This document shows, one piece after another, positions 1 through 8,641 of a stretch of DNA of 64,000 bases. The notes below the pieces were generated by a model, which saw only the letters and a list, made by a program, of their open reading frames with translations, did not search any database and was not told where the DNA came from. Within the stretch, counting starts at the first letter, position 1, and each line of letters begins with the position of its first letter. Source of the stretch: Rhodobacteraceae bacterium HTCC2150 (lineage in GTDB: Bacteria > Pseudomonadota > Alphaproteobacteria > Rhodobacterales > Rhodobacteraceae); the NCBI GenBank assembly GCA_000169395.1, contig AAXZ01000003.1, forward strand, positions 1 through 64,000. The letters run 5' to 3'. Made by a program: the position numbers and the translations under genes.

Positions 1-189
1 AAAAATGAACAATTAAACTTGATTTGCATCGTGGATTCATCGGCGCGAAATTGGGTTCTTGCGAGTAAATGAAAAATGATCGATTTTTTGCTTGGATGAA
101 TTTATATTTTCGCGCTATAGTTGCAATGCGTGGGGACGTATGAATAATAACGCAAACTTTTGGGGGCGTATGTGGCTGGACTAAGAGAA

Positions 190-801
190 ATGAAAAAAGC
201 GGCTATGCGCGAAAAGATGCTTGCATCTGTGCGCACGCGGATTTCGCATAGCGGTGTTAACGCGATTAGGGCGCGGGATGTTGCATTGGATTGCGGATGC
301 GCGGTTGGCGTTATTTATAATATTTTTGAGGATCTAGAGGATCTAATCTTAACCGTTAGTGGCGAATATTTTGCCGAACTAGACACGCTAATTGCATCGC
401 ACGCTGGGTATTTAGGCGAGGAAACCGCCGAGGAAAACATGATGCGTCTTGCACGGGCTTATTATGAATACGCGCGTGACAACCCACGTGAATGGGGCGC
501 AATCTTTTATTTTAGGATCGACATGGCGTTGCACATTCCCGAATGGCATGGAAAATATATGCCTAGATTATTGGGGTATATTGAGCGTCCGATTGAAACG
601 CTTGCGCCAAACACGAGTAAAAGCGAAGTGAATCGTTTGTCTCGAACCATTTTTTCGTCGATGCACGGGCTTTGCGCACTTTCGTTAAAAGGGTATCGTT
701 CCGGTGTAAACGAAAAGGAAATGGCGAAATCAATCGAATTTTTGGTTCAAGGTTTCTGTGCCCAAATCAGCCGTGAAGCGAAACAACTTCAATCAGCCTA
801 A
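190..801 (+). CDS. TetR/AcrR family transcriptional regulator
   Basis: One-component regulator of about 203 residues. The first 55 residues have the TetR helix-turn-helix pattern: a basic first helix, then a segment like AIRARDVALDCGCAVGVIY, then FEDLEDLI. The rest is an all-helical ligand/dimer domain with the WHG-type look (REWGAIFYFRI). The start is uncertain. The ATG at 190 is used here, but GTG at 172 follows a GGGGG Shine-Dalgarno-like run, and TTG at 160 is also open. The gene converges on the alpha/beta-hydrolase-like gene at 803 with only one base between them. The ligand is unknown. Control of the neighbouring glycan cassette is possible, but only proximity supports it. The family call is firm and the function is not. 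Confidence 0.85.
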   Translation: MKKAAMREKMLASVRTRISHSGVNAIRARDVALDCGCAVGVIYNIFEDLEDLILTVSGEYFAELDTLIASHAGYLGEETAEENMMRLARAYYEYARDNPREWGAIFYFRIDMALHIPEWHGKYMPRLLGYIERPIETLAPNTSKSEVNRLSRTIFSSMHGLCALSLKGYRSGVNEKEMAKSIEFLVQGFCAQISREAKQLQSA

Positions 802-802
802 T

Positions 803-1840
803 TTATGCAGCGACGTTTTCAGAAACAGTTTCCTTGCGCGTCGCAACGTTTGGCAAGCTTTGACCTAATTTTGTAAGCTCGGTTTCCGCTGTATTCAACG
901 CGTTTCGGAAGTATCTTGCGTCAAATTTCGTTAAGGCAGCGCGCGCTGCAACACCTGTGATTACTGGTGTGCTGCGGTCGCGAGTTGCCGAAATCAGACG
1001 GCGCAAATAACTGCGATCACGACGGCGGTTGCGATATATACGAGCGAATGACTTCGCCGTTAATGTATCTTGTCCTGCGGCCTCTACCACTCGAATGAAG
1101 CTATCGGTTTGTGAAAGGCCATAAGAGACATCTTTGCCCATCAAGCGACAGCGAATTTTTGTTACAAATTTTTGCTCAAACATGGCGGCATGTTGTGCAT
1201 CTAGTTTTTCACGTGGATCAAAGAAAACGAAGACCTCTTTCGCGGCGTCCAGCAATTTAATGGGATTCCGATAACGCGGGCTGTCGTCTGCATGAATTTC
1301 TGCTGAAAGGCGAGGGTCCCAATCTGCCTGTTTTGGATCCGCTGTGGCAACTGGGCTGAACAACAAAACTGTTGAACCAGGTGCCGCTACTGAGAACACA
1401 GACGCGGCATGGGCACAGGCCTGCGAGCCTGTAAATATCACTTGATCAAAGTCGTCAAAAAAGCCAAGAACGTCTAGTTTATCAAAGAAATCATAGACTT
1501 CTGGTGCCCTGAACCATGTGCGTTTATGGGCAATCATTGTCATTTGCGACCAACCGTGACGTTCGCGCATTTCACAAGAGGTCGGGCAAACATCCTCTAG
1601 ATAAGTGGCATCATCCGTTGGTTCCACAAAGCGCACCAAAAGGACAGATTTGCGATCATCAAACAGATTTGTCTCGGGTTCGACAAAATACACATGATGA
1701 TCGTCACCCAATGGATGATTAAAGCTGAATTCATCGTCTGCTTTGGCCATAACGTCGTACAGAACGTTTTCTGCTGCGTTGCTGGTTTCGCTTACTGAAA
1801 TTTCTTGCGAAAAGCCTTGATCTAACATGTTGTCGTACAC
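803..1840 (-). CDS. Alpha/beta-hydrolase-like protein with degenerate active site (glycan cassette)
   Basis: 345 residues, no signal peptide. It is a paralogue of the N-terminal half of the protein encoded at 3061-5073: the blocks around residues 65-75, 97-150 and 200-245 line up. The nucleophile elbow reads FTGSQACA here against FTGTSMGA in the paralogue, so Gln140 sits where Ser148 is. The GH of the putative catalytic histidine becomes GK (Lys236), while the aspartate region (FFDP, Asp208) is kept. This suggests a non-catalytic pseudoenzyme, perhaps a binding or regulatory subunit. It lies downstream of the sulfotransferase gene at 1937-2821 on the same strand with a 96-base gap, probably in one transcript. 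I cannot assign a named family or substrate. Confidence 0.75.
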   Translation of the reverse strand: MYDNMLDQGFSQEISVSETSNAAENVLYDVMAKADDEFSFNHPLGDDHHVYFVEPETNLFDDRKSVLLVRFVEPTDDATYLEDVCPTSCEMRERHGWSQMTMIAHKRTWFRAPEVYDFFDKLDVLGFFDDFDQVIFTGSQACAHAASVFSVAAPGSTVLLFSPVATADPKQADWDPRLSAEIHADDSPRYRNPIKLLDAAKEVFVFFDPREKLDAQHAAMFEQKFVTKIRCRLMGKDVSYGLSQTDSFIRVVEAAGQDTLTAKSFARIYRNRRRDRSYLRRLISATRDRSTPVITGVAARAALTKFDARYFRNALNTAETELTKLGQSLPNVATRKETVSENVAA

Positions 1841-1936
1841 CCTAATAATGTTTGCCTGAAAATAAGATGCAGGACCAACAGGGCGGAAATATGAAAAATT
1901 AGCGTTAAATTGTGAACAATGCGTCCAATTTTCGCC

Positions 1937-2821
1937 CTATTCCGTTGGGGCAACCAATCGAACATGATCCATTTTTGCGATCATGCGTATATCTTGGATG
2001 TATTTTTCTGTAGCTTTTTCAATGTCTTGTTGACTGAATGGTTGAAAGGCGGGGTGCTGTTCACCGATTGGAAACAATTCACCAGCTTCTTGCAAAATTT
2101 CAATTGAACGTTCCGTTCGACCCGAATTTCGGGCCTTTGCAAAGTAATCCACGGCGGCGTGCGACAAGATTGGGCGCGGATATTTGTTGATAAACTTAAA
2201 CCGATGCGCAAGGGCAGGCGTTGTCATCTGAGATACAATTTCGGATTTTATCGATCCATAATCCTCATACTGCCAAACATTGAATTTCCGCCCAGCAGAC
2301 ATGTTACCAAAGCGGCGCATCATCGTGGCCCATGAAAAATCCCACGGGTTCGAATGGTTCATAAAGCTTTCAAATGTTTGGTATTTCGCATGCAGTAAGT
2401 TTTCAACATAGGCAGATGGTAAATAAGTCGCCAAATTGCGCAAACCCACAAACATTTCAAATTCATGCGTCGGCAGCAATCTGAAAAAGCGCGCCAAACG
2501 AAAGTGGGACCAAGGGTAGATCAAGTTTTTATTAATAAGTTGATCCAAATGCCCAATCATATTTTCATCAGAAATAATAAGGTTTGGATTGCCGTTGGCC
2601 GCCCCATGAAAAACCATCTCAGTATGCTTTTGAAGCGATGCCTCATCGCCTCCATCCCTAAGTTTTAGCGTTATCGGGAACAAAGCCTCACGGCATTGCT
2701 TGGGGTTGATATAGGTGAAACCATATTCATCCAGCAGATCTTGATTTTTCTTAAAGCTGCGCTGCAGGTGGGTAGAGGCCGTTTTGTGAACGCCAAGGTG
2801 AAAGATGACTTTTGGATTCAA
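1937..2821 (-). CDS. Sulfotransferase family protein (PAPS-dependent type)
   Basis: 294 residues, predicted cytoplasmic. The N-terminus has a beta strand and P-loop-like 5'-phosphosulfate binding motif (HLGVHKTAST, residues 8-17). A 3'-phosphate binding pair follows at Arg128 and Ser136 (LRNLATYLPSAYVE). A second conserved block, ISDEN plus GH, lies at residues 83-91. All three blocks recur in the protein at 5070-6020, so the two are paralogues. Known members of this fold move a sulfuryl group from PAPS to a carbohydrate or other hydroxyl. Beside glycosyltransferases, the likely acceptor is a surface glycan, which is inference. It is first in a leftward operon and divergent from the gene at 3061. 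Confidence 0.8.
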   Translation of the reverse strand: MNPKVIFHLGVHKTASTHLQRSFKKNQDLLDEYGFTYINPKQCREALFPITLKLRDGGDEASLQKHTEMVFHGAANGNPNLIISDENMIGHLDQLINKNLIYPWSHFRLARFFRLLPTHEFEMFVGLRNLATYLPSAYVENLLHAKYQTFESFMNHSNPWDFSWATMMRRFGNMSAGRKFNVWQYEDYGSIKSEIVSQMTTPALAHRFKFINKYPRPILSHAAVDYFAKARNSGRTERSIEILQEAGELFPIGEQHPAFQPFSQQDIEKATEKYIQDIRMIAKMDHVRLVAPTE

Positions 2822-3060
2822 AACGACGAAATGTCCTTGGCTATCTGCGGTTCTTTAGGCTTATCAAAGTAGGCAGGCTCGTCAACGGTACAATTTACAC
2901 GTGTTGGCCAACACTGCGGTATTTTCGAGTCATATATCCTAAAATTGTTCCAAATTGGGAAACAATAGAAACGTTTTGCTTACATTGATCTGTTTTTGAG
3001 TATATTAACGCGTCAAAAGACGGGAAAACCGTCGGCGGTAAGGCAAGGACAGGTACGAAA

Positions 3061-5073
3061 ATGTCACCACAGGATAAAACGAGCGACTCTCAGGCGGGCG
3101 CGGATAAGGCGAGCAAAGAGTTAGCCGAGGATGTCGCAAAGCCATCTGAAGAAGACGACATCGTAGAAGACTTAGAATTCCCTTTATGGTTTGCTGAACT
3201 TGCCCTGGGCGGAACGGGCGAAGGTTTCCTTGAAAAAGGCACGCGACACTCTTTGTTGTTTGTGCGACGCCCTGTGAAGCGCCTCATAGTTACCTTTGAT
3301 AATCTTTCAAATGTAAATAATACCGCGACAACGCGTGAACCTTGGGCCTATAAATTTGCCCGCGACAGCAATGTTTCGCATTTGGGCATTATGGCCCACG
3401 CAGCAGCATGGTTTCGCGACGAGGCTCTTATCGATCGCATGAAGAAATTGGCCGCCGAAGGGTTTTTCGATGGCTATGATCGGGTTTTATTCACCGGTAC
3501 ATCTATGGGTGCTTTTGGCGCGATTGTTTTCGCTTCGTTGGTGCCTGGTGCTCATGTGGTTGCACTTAATCCACAATCGACCTTGGATGTGAACTTGGTA
3601 CCTTGGGAAGAACGCTATGAAAAAGGGCGTCGTCAGGATTGGTCTTTGCCCTTGGGTGATGCAGCGGCTTTAACCGAAAATCTTGGGCCAGTGCGTATCA
3701 TTTATGATCCTTATTATGCACCAGACAAAAAACACGTTGAACGGTTTAGCGGTGACAATATCCAAATCTACAACGCATGGTTTTCAGGTCATAAATCGGG
3801 CGTTTTCTTACGCAAAATCGACGGGCTTAAGGTTGTTATGAGCCGCTGTTTGTTTGATGATTTTTCCCAGAAAGAATGGTACAAGCTTTATCGACGTCGC
3901 CGCATGTTGCCTTGGTATCGGGGCAGCCTTTCTGGATACTTCAAAGATAAGGGCCGTGAGGCAATGGCCCATACGGCAACGCGGGTCTTTCGCGAAAATT
4001 TACGTGAAATCAGGGCCGAGCAAGAAGCAAGTGCCGCTGTTTTAGGCCCTGCTTTGGTCAGTCCACCACCGCAATGCAATGATAAACGCGTTATCGTGAC
4101 GACGATGAAAAACGAAGGCCCATTCATGTTGGAATGGGTAGCCTACAATCGTGCCATCGGTTTCACGAATTTCATCATTTACACCAATGATTGTGATGAC
4201 GGCACGGAAAAAATTGCCAAACGGCTTGAGGAAATGGGACTTGCCAAGCACGAAGAAAACAAATTTCGCAAAGGGGCCAGTCCGCAACGCATGGCCTTGC
4301 GTCGCGCACCAGAGGTTGACGCCTACAAAGAGGCCGATTGGCTGATTTGCGCGGATTGTGATGAGTTTTTAAACATCCGAGTGGGCGATGGCACGTTGGA
4401 TGCATTGTTTGAAAAAGTGCCAGACATTGATGCGATGTCGGTTTGCTGGAAGTTGTTCGGCAATGGTGGTCAGCTCACTTACAAACAGGGTCTTATCATT
4501 GATCAGTTTGAATGGGGTTTGGGCGAAGATGAATATCCAAATTACCGCGCCTACGGGATGAAAACACTTGTTCGGCAAAATGCCAAATTTGATCGTCTGC
4601 GAGTGCATCGTCCGTGGTTTAATAAAACCATGACAGATATCCACTGGGTTGATGGCGGCGGCAAACCGATGCCCGCCACCTATTTGGAAGGCGGATGGAA
4701 AGCTAGTGAGGGTTTCACCCATGACTACGCACGCTTGCATCATTATGCTGTGCGTTCAGTCGACAGTTTCTTGGTAAAGCGGGATCGTGGCAGAACAAAC
4801 CACGTGAATGATGATCAGGGCGAGGAATACTGGCGTAACATGAATTATAACAGCACGCGGGATACATCGATCAAGCGTATGGTTGGCAAAACGCAAGCGC
4901 TGTTTGATGAAATGCTACAGGATGAAAAGCTAAAGAATTTGCACAATGCTGCCTGTGAGTGGCACGAAGGAAAAATCGCAACACTTCGCGAACGTGATGG
5001 GTGGGCAGAGTTCAGCGATAAGATTTCCAAAATCAACGCAATTCCATCCGAGGCACTAGAGGCAGCAGAGTGA
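3061..5073 (+). CDS. Alpha/beta-hydrolase-like domain fused to family-2-like glycosyltransferase
   Basis: 670-residue two-domain protein. Residues 1-40 are acidic and probably disordered. Residues 60-290 form an alpha/beta-hydrolase-like domain with a GTSMG nucleophile elbow (Ser148), an acid candidate in YDPYYAPD (Asp216) and a histidine in FSGHKSG (His244). Residues 342-600 are a GT-A glycosyltransferase of the Glyco_tranf_2_4 kind: VIVTTMKNEGPFMLEW at the start and a DCDEF metal/sugar-nucleotide motif at 432-436. The start follows AAGGACAGG. It heads a rightward operon whose next gene overlaps by four bases (GTGA). The fused architecture and a stand-alone degenerate copy of the hydrolase half (803-1840) suggest a hydrolase or acyl-transfer step coupled to sugar addition. 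The precise activity is unknown. Confidence 0.85.
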   Translation: MSPQDKTSDSQAGADKASKELAEDVAKPSEEDDIVEDLEFPLWFAELALGGTGEGFLEKGTRHSLLFVRRPVKRLIVTFDNLSNVNNTATTREPWAYKFARDSNVSHLGIMAHAAAWFRDEALIDRMKKLAAEGFFDGYDRVLFTGTSMGAFGAIVFASLVPGAHVVALNPQSTLDVNLVPWEERYEKGRRQDWSLPLGDAAALTENLGPVRIIYDPYYAPDKKHVERFSGDNIQIYNAWFSGHKSGVFLRKIDGLKVVMSRCLFDDFSQKEWYKLYRRRRMLPWYRGSLSGYFKDKGREAMAHTATRVFRENLREIRAEQEASAAVLGPALVSPPPQCNDKRVIVTTMKNEGPFMLEWVAYNRAIGFTNFIIYTNDCDDGTEKIAKRLEEMGLAKHEENKFRKGASPQRMALRRAPEVDAYKEADWLICADCDEFLNIRVGDGTLDALFEKVPDIDAMSVCWKLFGNGGQLTYKQGLIIDQFEWGLGEDEYPNYRAYGMKTLVRQNAKFDRLRVHRPWFNKTMTDIHWVDGGGKPMPATYLEGGWKASEGFTHDYARLHHYAVRSVDSFLVKRDRGRTNHVNDDQGEEYWRNMNYNSTRDTSIKRMVGKTQALFDEMLQDEKLKNLHNAACEWHEGKIATLRERDGWAEFSDKISKINAIPSEALEAAE

Positions 5074-6020
5074 GCAAAGAAACACCCTATGTGGTGATCC
5101 ATGCTGGTGTGCACAAAACTGCGTCTACCTATAGCCAAAAGATTTTGAAGCGGAACCAAGGGTATCTGGAAAAAATCGGTGTGCGCTATGTTCATCACCG
5201 AAAAACTCGCAAAGAATACACTATTCCGGTTCAGTTGAATGGGTATGCAAACTTGGGTTTGAACTTCAAGACCAAGGTGACTGATGGCGAAATGAAAAAA
5301 GCCTCGCGCAAGTTTTTCAAAAGCATAGGCGCAAAAAAAGGCGAACGCATCGTCATATCAGATGAAAACGTGGCAGGGCACTGTGGGCACTGTGTGAAAA
5401 GCGGCGTTTTATACAATCGCCGATCGACCTTGATCCCTGGTTTTGCGAAATACATGAAGTATCCAGTAAAAGAGGTGCATTTTGCGGTGCGAAACTATGC
5501 CGATTTTTTCGCATCCTCTTACGTGGAATTTTTGCGTAACGCTAAGGGCGGCGATGTCGTTGACGACACGCATATGAAGTTGCAGGTGCAAAAACGTGTG
5601 CCAAGCTGGGTCGGTTTTGCGAATGATTTTGCAAAAGCATTCCCTGAGGCCAAAATAGTTATTTGGCAGTTTGAGAATTTTCGAGATTTATCGGATGAAA
5701 TTTTGCGTGCCTTGTGTGGTGAGGCAATTGGCGATCGTGAATTCGCAATGCCGTCTAAAATTAATCGCCGGCCCTCGGCATCGGCACGTGCCGTTGAAGA
5801 GATGCTCAAGATGATTCATATGGGCGAAGCCGAAGAAGCATTGGAAAAGCGCGTTGAAATACAGGACAAATTTCCACGCAGCGACGCCTATCCTGGGTAT
5901 GATCCCTGGACGGAACGCGAACGCGAACATTTAGATCGCCTATATGCGCGCGATTGGGCGCAGTTGAGCAAAGACGAAAGATTTACGCTGTTGAGAACCA
6001 AAGAAATGGCAAATGCGTAG
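5070..6020 (+). CDS. Sulfotransferase family protein (PAPS-dependent type), second copy
   Basis: 316 residues. It starts with GTG inside the stop of the preceding gene (GTGA overlap), so the two are probably translationally coupled. Motifs match the paralogue at 1937-2821: HAGVHKTAST at residues 11-20 (5'-phosphosulfate loop), ISDEN at 97-101 followed by GHCGHC, and the 3'-phosphate pair Arg141/Ser149 in VRNYADFFASSYVE. The C-terminus is charged and alpha-helical. The CGHC pair at 105-108 is not in the paralogue and could bind metal or form a disulfide. The probable role is sulfation of a polysaccharide made by the adjacent glycosyltransferases. The family is reasonably sure and the acceptor is inferred. 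Confidence 0.8.
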   Translation: MSKETPYVVIHAGVHKTASTYSQKILKRNQGYLEKIGVRYVHHRKTRKEYTIPVQLNGYANLGLNFKTKVTDGEMKKASRKFFKSIGAKKGERIVISDENVAGHCGHCVKSGVLYNRRSTLIPGFAKYMKYPVKEVHFAVRNYADFFASSYVEFLRNAKGGDVVDDTHMKLQVQKRVPSWVGFANDFAKAFPEAKIVIWQFENFRDLSDEILRALCGEAIGDREFAMPSKINRRPSASARAVEEMLKMIHMGEAEEALEKRVEIQDKFPRSDAYPGYDPWTEREREHLDRLYARDWAQLSKDERFTLLRTKEMANA

Positions 6021-6038
6021 TAAAGGAAGGGCAGTAAA

Positions 6039-6896
6039 ATGACAGATCAAAAGAACTACACCATCGCAATGTTATGGGTACAGGGCCGACTTAGCTATGT
6101 AGAGCAGCTGTGCATTCAAAGTTTTATCGACAATGGGCATCCGGTACGTTTGTATCACTATGGACCGGTTGAAAACATTCCAGACAACGTTGAGGTTGTG
6201 CATGGAGATGCCGTTTTAAAACAGGCCAACTTTCTGCAACATCGCAGAACCCAAAGCTTTGCGTTGTTTTCAGACGTTTTTCGCTATCATCTTTTGGCAA
6301 AAAACAATGATGTGATTTGGGCAGATACAGATGCTTATTGTCACAAACCGTTCCGCACAGAAACTGGGCACTTTTTTGGCTGGGAGTCTGGCAGCCACAT
6401 CAACGGTGGCGTTTTAGGGTTGCCGCAAGACAGTGATGCCTTGGGCCAATTGTTGGAAATGACTAATGACGAATATTACATCCCAGAATGGTACACAGGT
6501 GGCGCTGGTGACAAAATGCGCGCCGCGCGGGATGCTGGAAATCCGGTTCACGTAAGCGATTTGCCTTGGGGTGTTTGGGGCCCACACGCGATCACACATT
6601 TCTTGAAGAAAACTGGTGAAGACAAATATGCCTTTGCTATTCCCGCTCTTTACCCTGTGCCATTTGCGCGGCGCCGCTTTATGGGCAAGGTTGGCAAACG
6701 CGTGCGCGTTGATCGCTGGATAACGGATGAAACCATTTCGATCCATTTGTACGGTCAACGCATTCGGGCCTTCCTTAGTCAGATGGAAAACGGCAAACCC
6801 GAAGAGGGCAGCCTGATCGATCATCTGATCAAGAAACATAATATTGATATGGACGCAGCCCTGATCGGGGATCAAGCAGCCAATAAAAAGCCATAG
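6039..6896 (+). CDS. DXD glycosyltransferase (capsular / GT32-like)
   Basis: 285 residues. The sequence begins with a strand IAMLWVQG, continues through FALFSDVFRYHLL and then has the WADTDAYC motif, with Asp96 and Asp98 as the DXD metal/nucleotide-sugar ligands. This is the layout of the Gly_transf_sug / GT32-like enzymes often found in capsule loci. A glycine-rich acceptor segment (GSHINGGVLGLP) follows. It is soluble or peripheral, with no membrane segment. AAGGAAGGG lies 7-15 bases upstream of the ATG. The 18-base gap to the previous gene indicates the same operon. The sugar and linkage cannot be told from sequence. Confidence 0.8.
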   Translation: MTDQKNYTIAMLWVQGRLSYVEQLCIQSFIDNGHPVRLYHYGPVENIPDNVEVVHGDAVLKQANFLQHRRTQSFALFSDVFRYHLLAKNNDVIWADTDAYCHKPFRTETGHFFGWESGSHINGGVLGLPQDSDALGQLLEMTNDEYYIPEWYTGGAGDKMRAARDAGNPVHVSDLPWGVWGPHAITHFLKKTGEDKYAFAIPALYPVPFARRRFMGKVGKRVRVDRWITDETISIHLYGQRIRAFLSQMENGKPEEGSLIDHLIKKHNIDMDAALIGDQAANKKP

Positions 6897-6935
6897 AAAC
6901 AGCGGCTTAAATAACTACTGAATGAGGGATAAATA

Positions 6936-7622
6936 ATGTCGTCCAACAAAATCAACCTGACGGAATTGGCGGATCGTTACGGATCGGACAAGGGGTCAAC
7001 CAAGCATCGTTACACTGAATTGTATCACATGCTGTTTCACCCGTTTCGGGGCCGCAAGATTAATTTCGTTGAAATGGGCTTGTTGATCGGCGGGCCTGAG
7101 CATGGCATCGACAAAGACCGCGTAACGGATGATCTGCCGTCAATCCGCATGTGGTTGGAATATTTTCCCAAAGCTAACATCATCGGCATGGATGTTTCGG
7201 ATTTTTCTTGGTTCAAACATGAAAGATTCATGTTCCATCGCGTTGATATGGACAGTCTGGATGAAATGAAAAACGCAGCCGCTAGTTTGCCCGCTGTGCC
7301 TGATATCATTTTGGATGATGCAAGCCATGCCAGTCACCATCAACAAAATGGTTTTTTAGAGCTTTTCCCAAAACTGGCGTGAGGCGGTATGTATATCATC
7401 GAGGATCTTCGCTGGCAGCCCGATACTTATGAAATTCCGGGGATCACCAAAACGCGCGTACTTTTTCAGGATTATCTTGATAACCGCACGTTCAGCCATT
7501 CCGATCCTAAAGTGGCTGATGCGTTTAACGAACTGGCGCCCGAGATGTCTGGCGTGTTCGTTTTTCAGCGGCATTATCAGAAAAGTCGCAAGGATCAGAT
7601 TGTGGTTATTCATAAACGTTAA
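6936..7622 (+). pseudogene. Class I SAM-dependent methyltransferase, interrupted by in-frame TGA
   Basis: An open frame from 6936 ends at TGA 7380-7382 after 148 codons. The same frame then continues from 7383 through ATG 7389 to TAA 7622. Read across the TGA, the product is about 228 residues and looks like a whole Methyltransf_24-type O-methyltransferase as found in sugar-modification clusters. The N-terminal signature is LADRYGSDKGSTKHRYTELY, then MGLLIGG, IIGMDVSD, DDASHASHHQ and, right after the stop, GGMYIIEDL. The TGA falls where relatives typically carry a residue just before the GG of the post-motif strand. This is either a nonsense mutation, a sequence error, or a split gene reinitiated at 7389, which has GAGG a few bases before it. 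It is last in the glycan operon. Confidence 0.75.
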
Positions 7623-7649
7623 CTTGGCGTTCAGCCGTCGTTGGTTTAG

Positions 7650-7681
7650 AAAAAGGTCAGCCCACAGGGGTTGGCCTTTTT
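7650..7681 (+). terminator. Rho-independent terminator after glycan operon
   Basis: AAAAAGGTCAGCCC and GGGTTGGCCTTTTT form a G+C-rich stem with a short loop, followed by T residues. It closes the rightward glycan operon 30 bases after the stop at 7622 and lies just before xdhC. Confidence 0.8.
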
Positions 7682-7696
7682 GCGTTGGGACACTGC

Positions 7697-8641
7697 ATGG
7701 AAAACCTGTTTGAATTAGCCCTAAAGTGGCAGGCGGAAAATGGTGCCGCAATGGCGACTGTTGTTGAAACATGGGGCTCTGCACCACGACGGGCAGGTGC
7801 CCAAATGTTGGTTAGTAAAACCGGCGCAATGCAAGGGTCAGTTTCTGGTGGCTGCGTTGAAGGGGCCGTGGTTCTTGAGGCAATGGAGGCCGTTGAAACA
7901 GGTCAGCCACGCTTGTTGGAATACGGCGTTGCAGACGATCAAGCCTTTGCAGCGGGATTAGCGTGCGGTGGCACCATTCGTATTTTGGTGGAACCTGTTG
8001 CGCAGCGGATAGTTAATTTTGAACAGGCTGCTTTGATGCAATCCAATGGCGATGCCTTTGCCTTAGAAACAGATTTGTCGAATTGGGATCAACGCTTTGC
8101 CGGTGATGGGCAACATGCCGATCTGTATGCCGCGGACCGCAGCACCGTGGTTGATGGTCAATTCGTACAAGTGTTTAACAAACCATTGCGAATGGTCATT
8201 GTGGGGGCTGTGCATATTGCGCAGCCACTCGTTACTTTGGCGCAAATGGCAGGGTATCGGCCGATCATTGTCGATCCCCGCGAAGCATTTGGAAATGCTG
8301 ACCGTTTCCCTGGCGTGCAGATCCATAATGACTGGCCCGACGCTGTTCTGTCTGATTTGGGGCTTGATCGGCGCACGGCGATCGTGACATTGGCGCATGA
8401 TCCAAAGATTGATGATGCCGCGCTTTCTGTGGCATTGAAATCGGACGCGTTTTACATCGGCTCATTGGGATCAAAGCGCACTCACGCCAAACGGGTGGAT
8501 CGACTAAAAGAAGCTGGGTTCACGGGGGGTGAAATCTTGCGCATTCATGGGCCAGTGGGTTTGCCGATAAAATCCAGCAATCCCGTTGAAATCGCAATTT
8601 CAATCATGGCTGAGGTTACGCAACAGTTGCGATCAGCCTAA
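7697..8641 (+). CDS. xdhC: XdhC/CoxI family protein (molybdenum cofactor handling)
   Basis: 314 residues from ATG 7697; TTG 7685 is in frame but adds only four residues. The N-terminal XdhC_CoxI domain shows TWGSAPRRAGAQM and GSVSGGCVEGAVV, whose cysteine is conserved in the family. The C-terminal Rossmann-like XdhC_C domain shows MVIVGAVHIAQPL, GSLGSKRTHAKR and the signature GLPIKSSNPVEIA. XdhC proteins bind molybdenum cofactor, promote its sulfuration and hand it to xanthine dehydrogenase-type enzymes in the cytoplasm. No xdhA/xdhB lies in the window. The partner here is the convergent tup tungstate transporter, whose end overlaps this gene by four bases, which supports a molybdate/tungstate theme. 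Confidence 0.85.
   Translation: MENLFELALKWQAENGAAMATVVETWGSAPRRAGAQMLVSKTGAMQGSVSGGCVEGAVVLEAMEAVETGQPRLLEYGVADDQAFAAGLACGGTIRILVEPVAQRIVNFEQAALMQSNGDAFALETDLSNWDQRFAGDGQHADLYAADRSTVVDGQFVQVFNKPLRMVIVGAVHIAQPLVTLAQMAGYRPIIVDPREAFGNADRFPGVQIHNDWPDAVLSDLGLDRRTAIVTLAHDPKIDDAALSVALKSDAFYIGSLGSKRTHAKRVDRLKEAGFTGGEILRIHGPVGLPIKSSNPVEIAISIMAEVTQQLRSA

Noticed and set aside
131-172. Direct repeat TGGGGACGTATG / TGGGGGCGTATG 30 bases apart before the TetR gene
   Set aside because: Only 12 bases with one mismatch, overlapping candidate start codons; could be chance.
7380-7382. TGA in the methyltransferase read as selenocysteine
   Set aside because: No SECIS-like hairpin was seen next to it, and the site is not a catalytic Cys position in this family.
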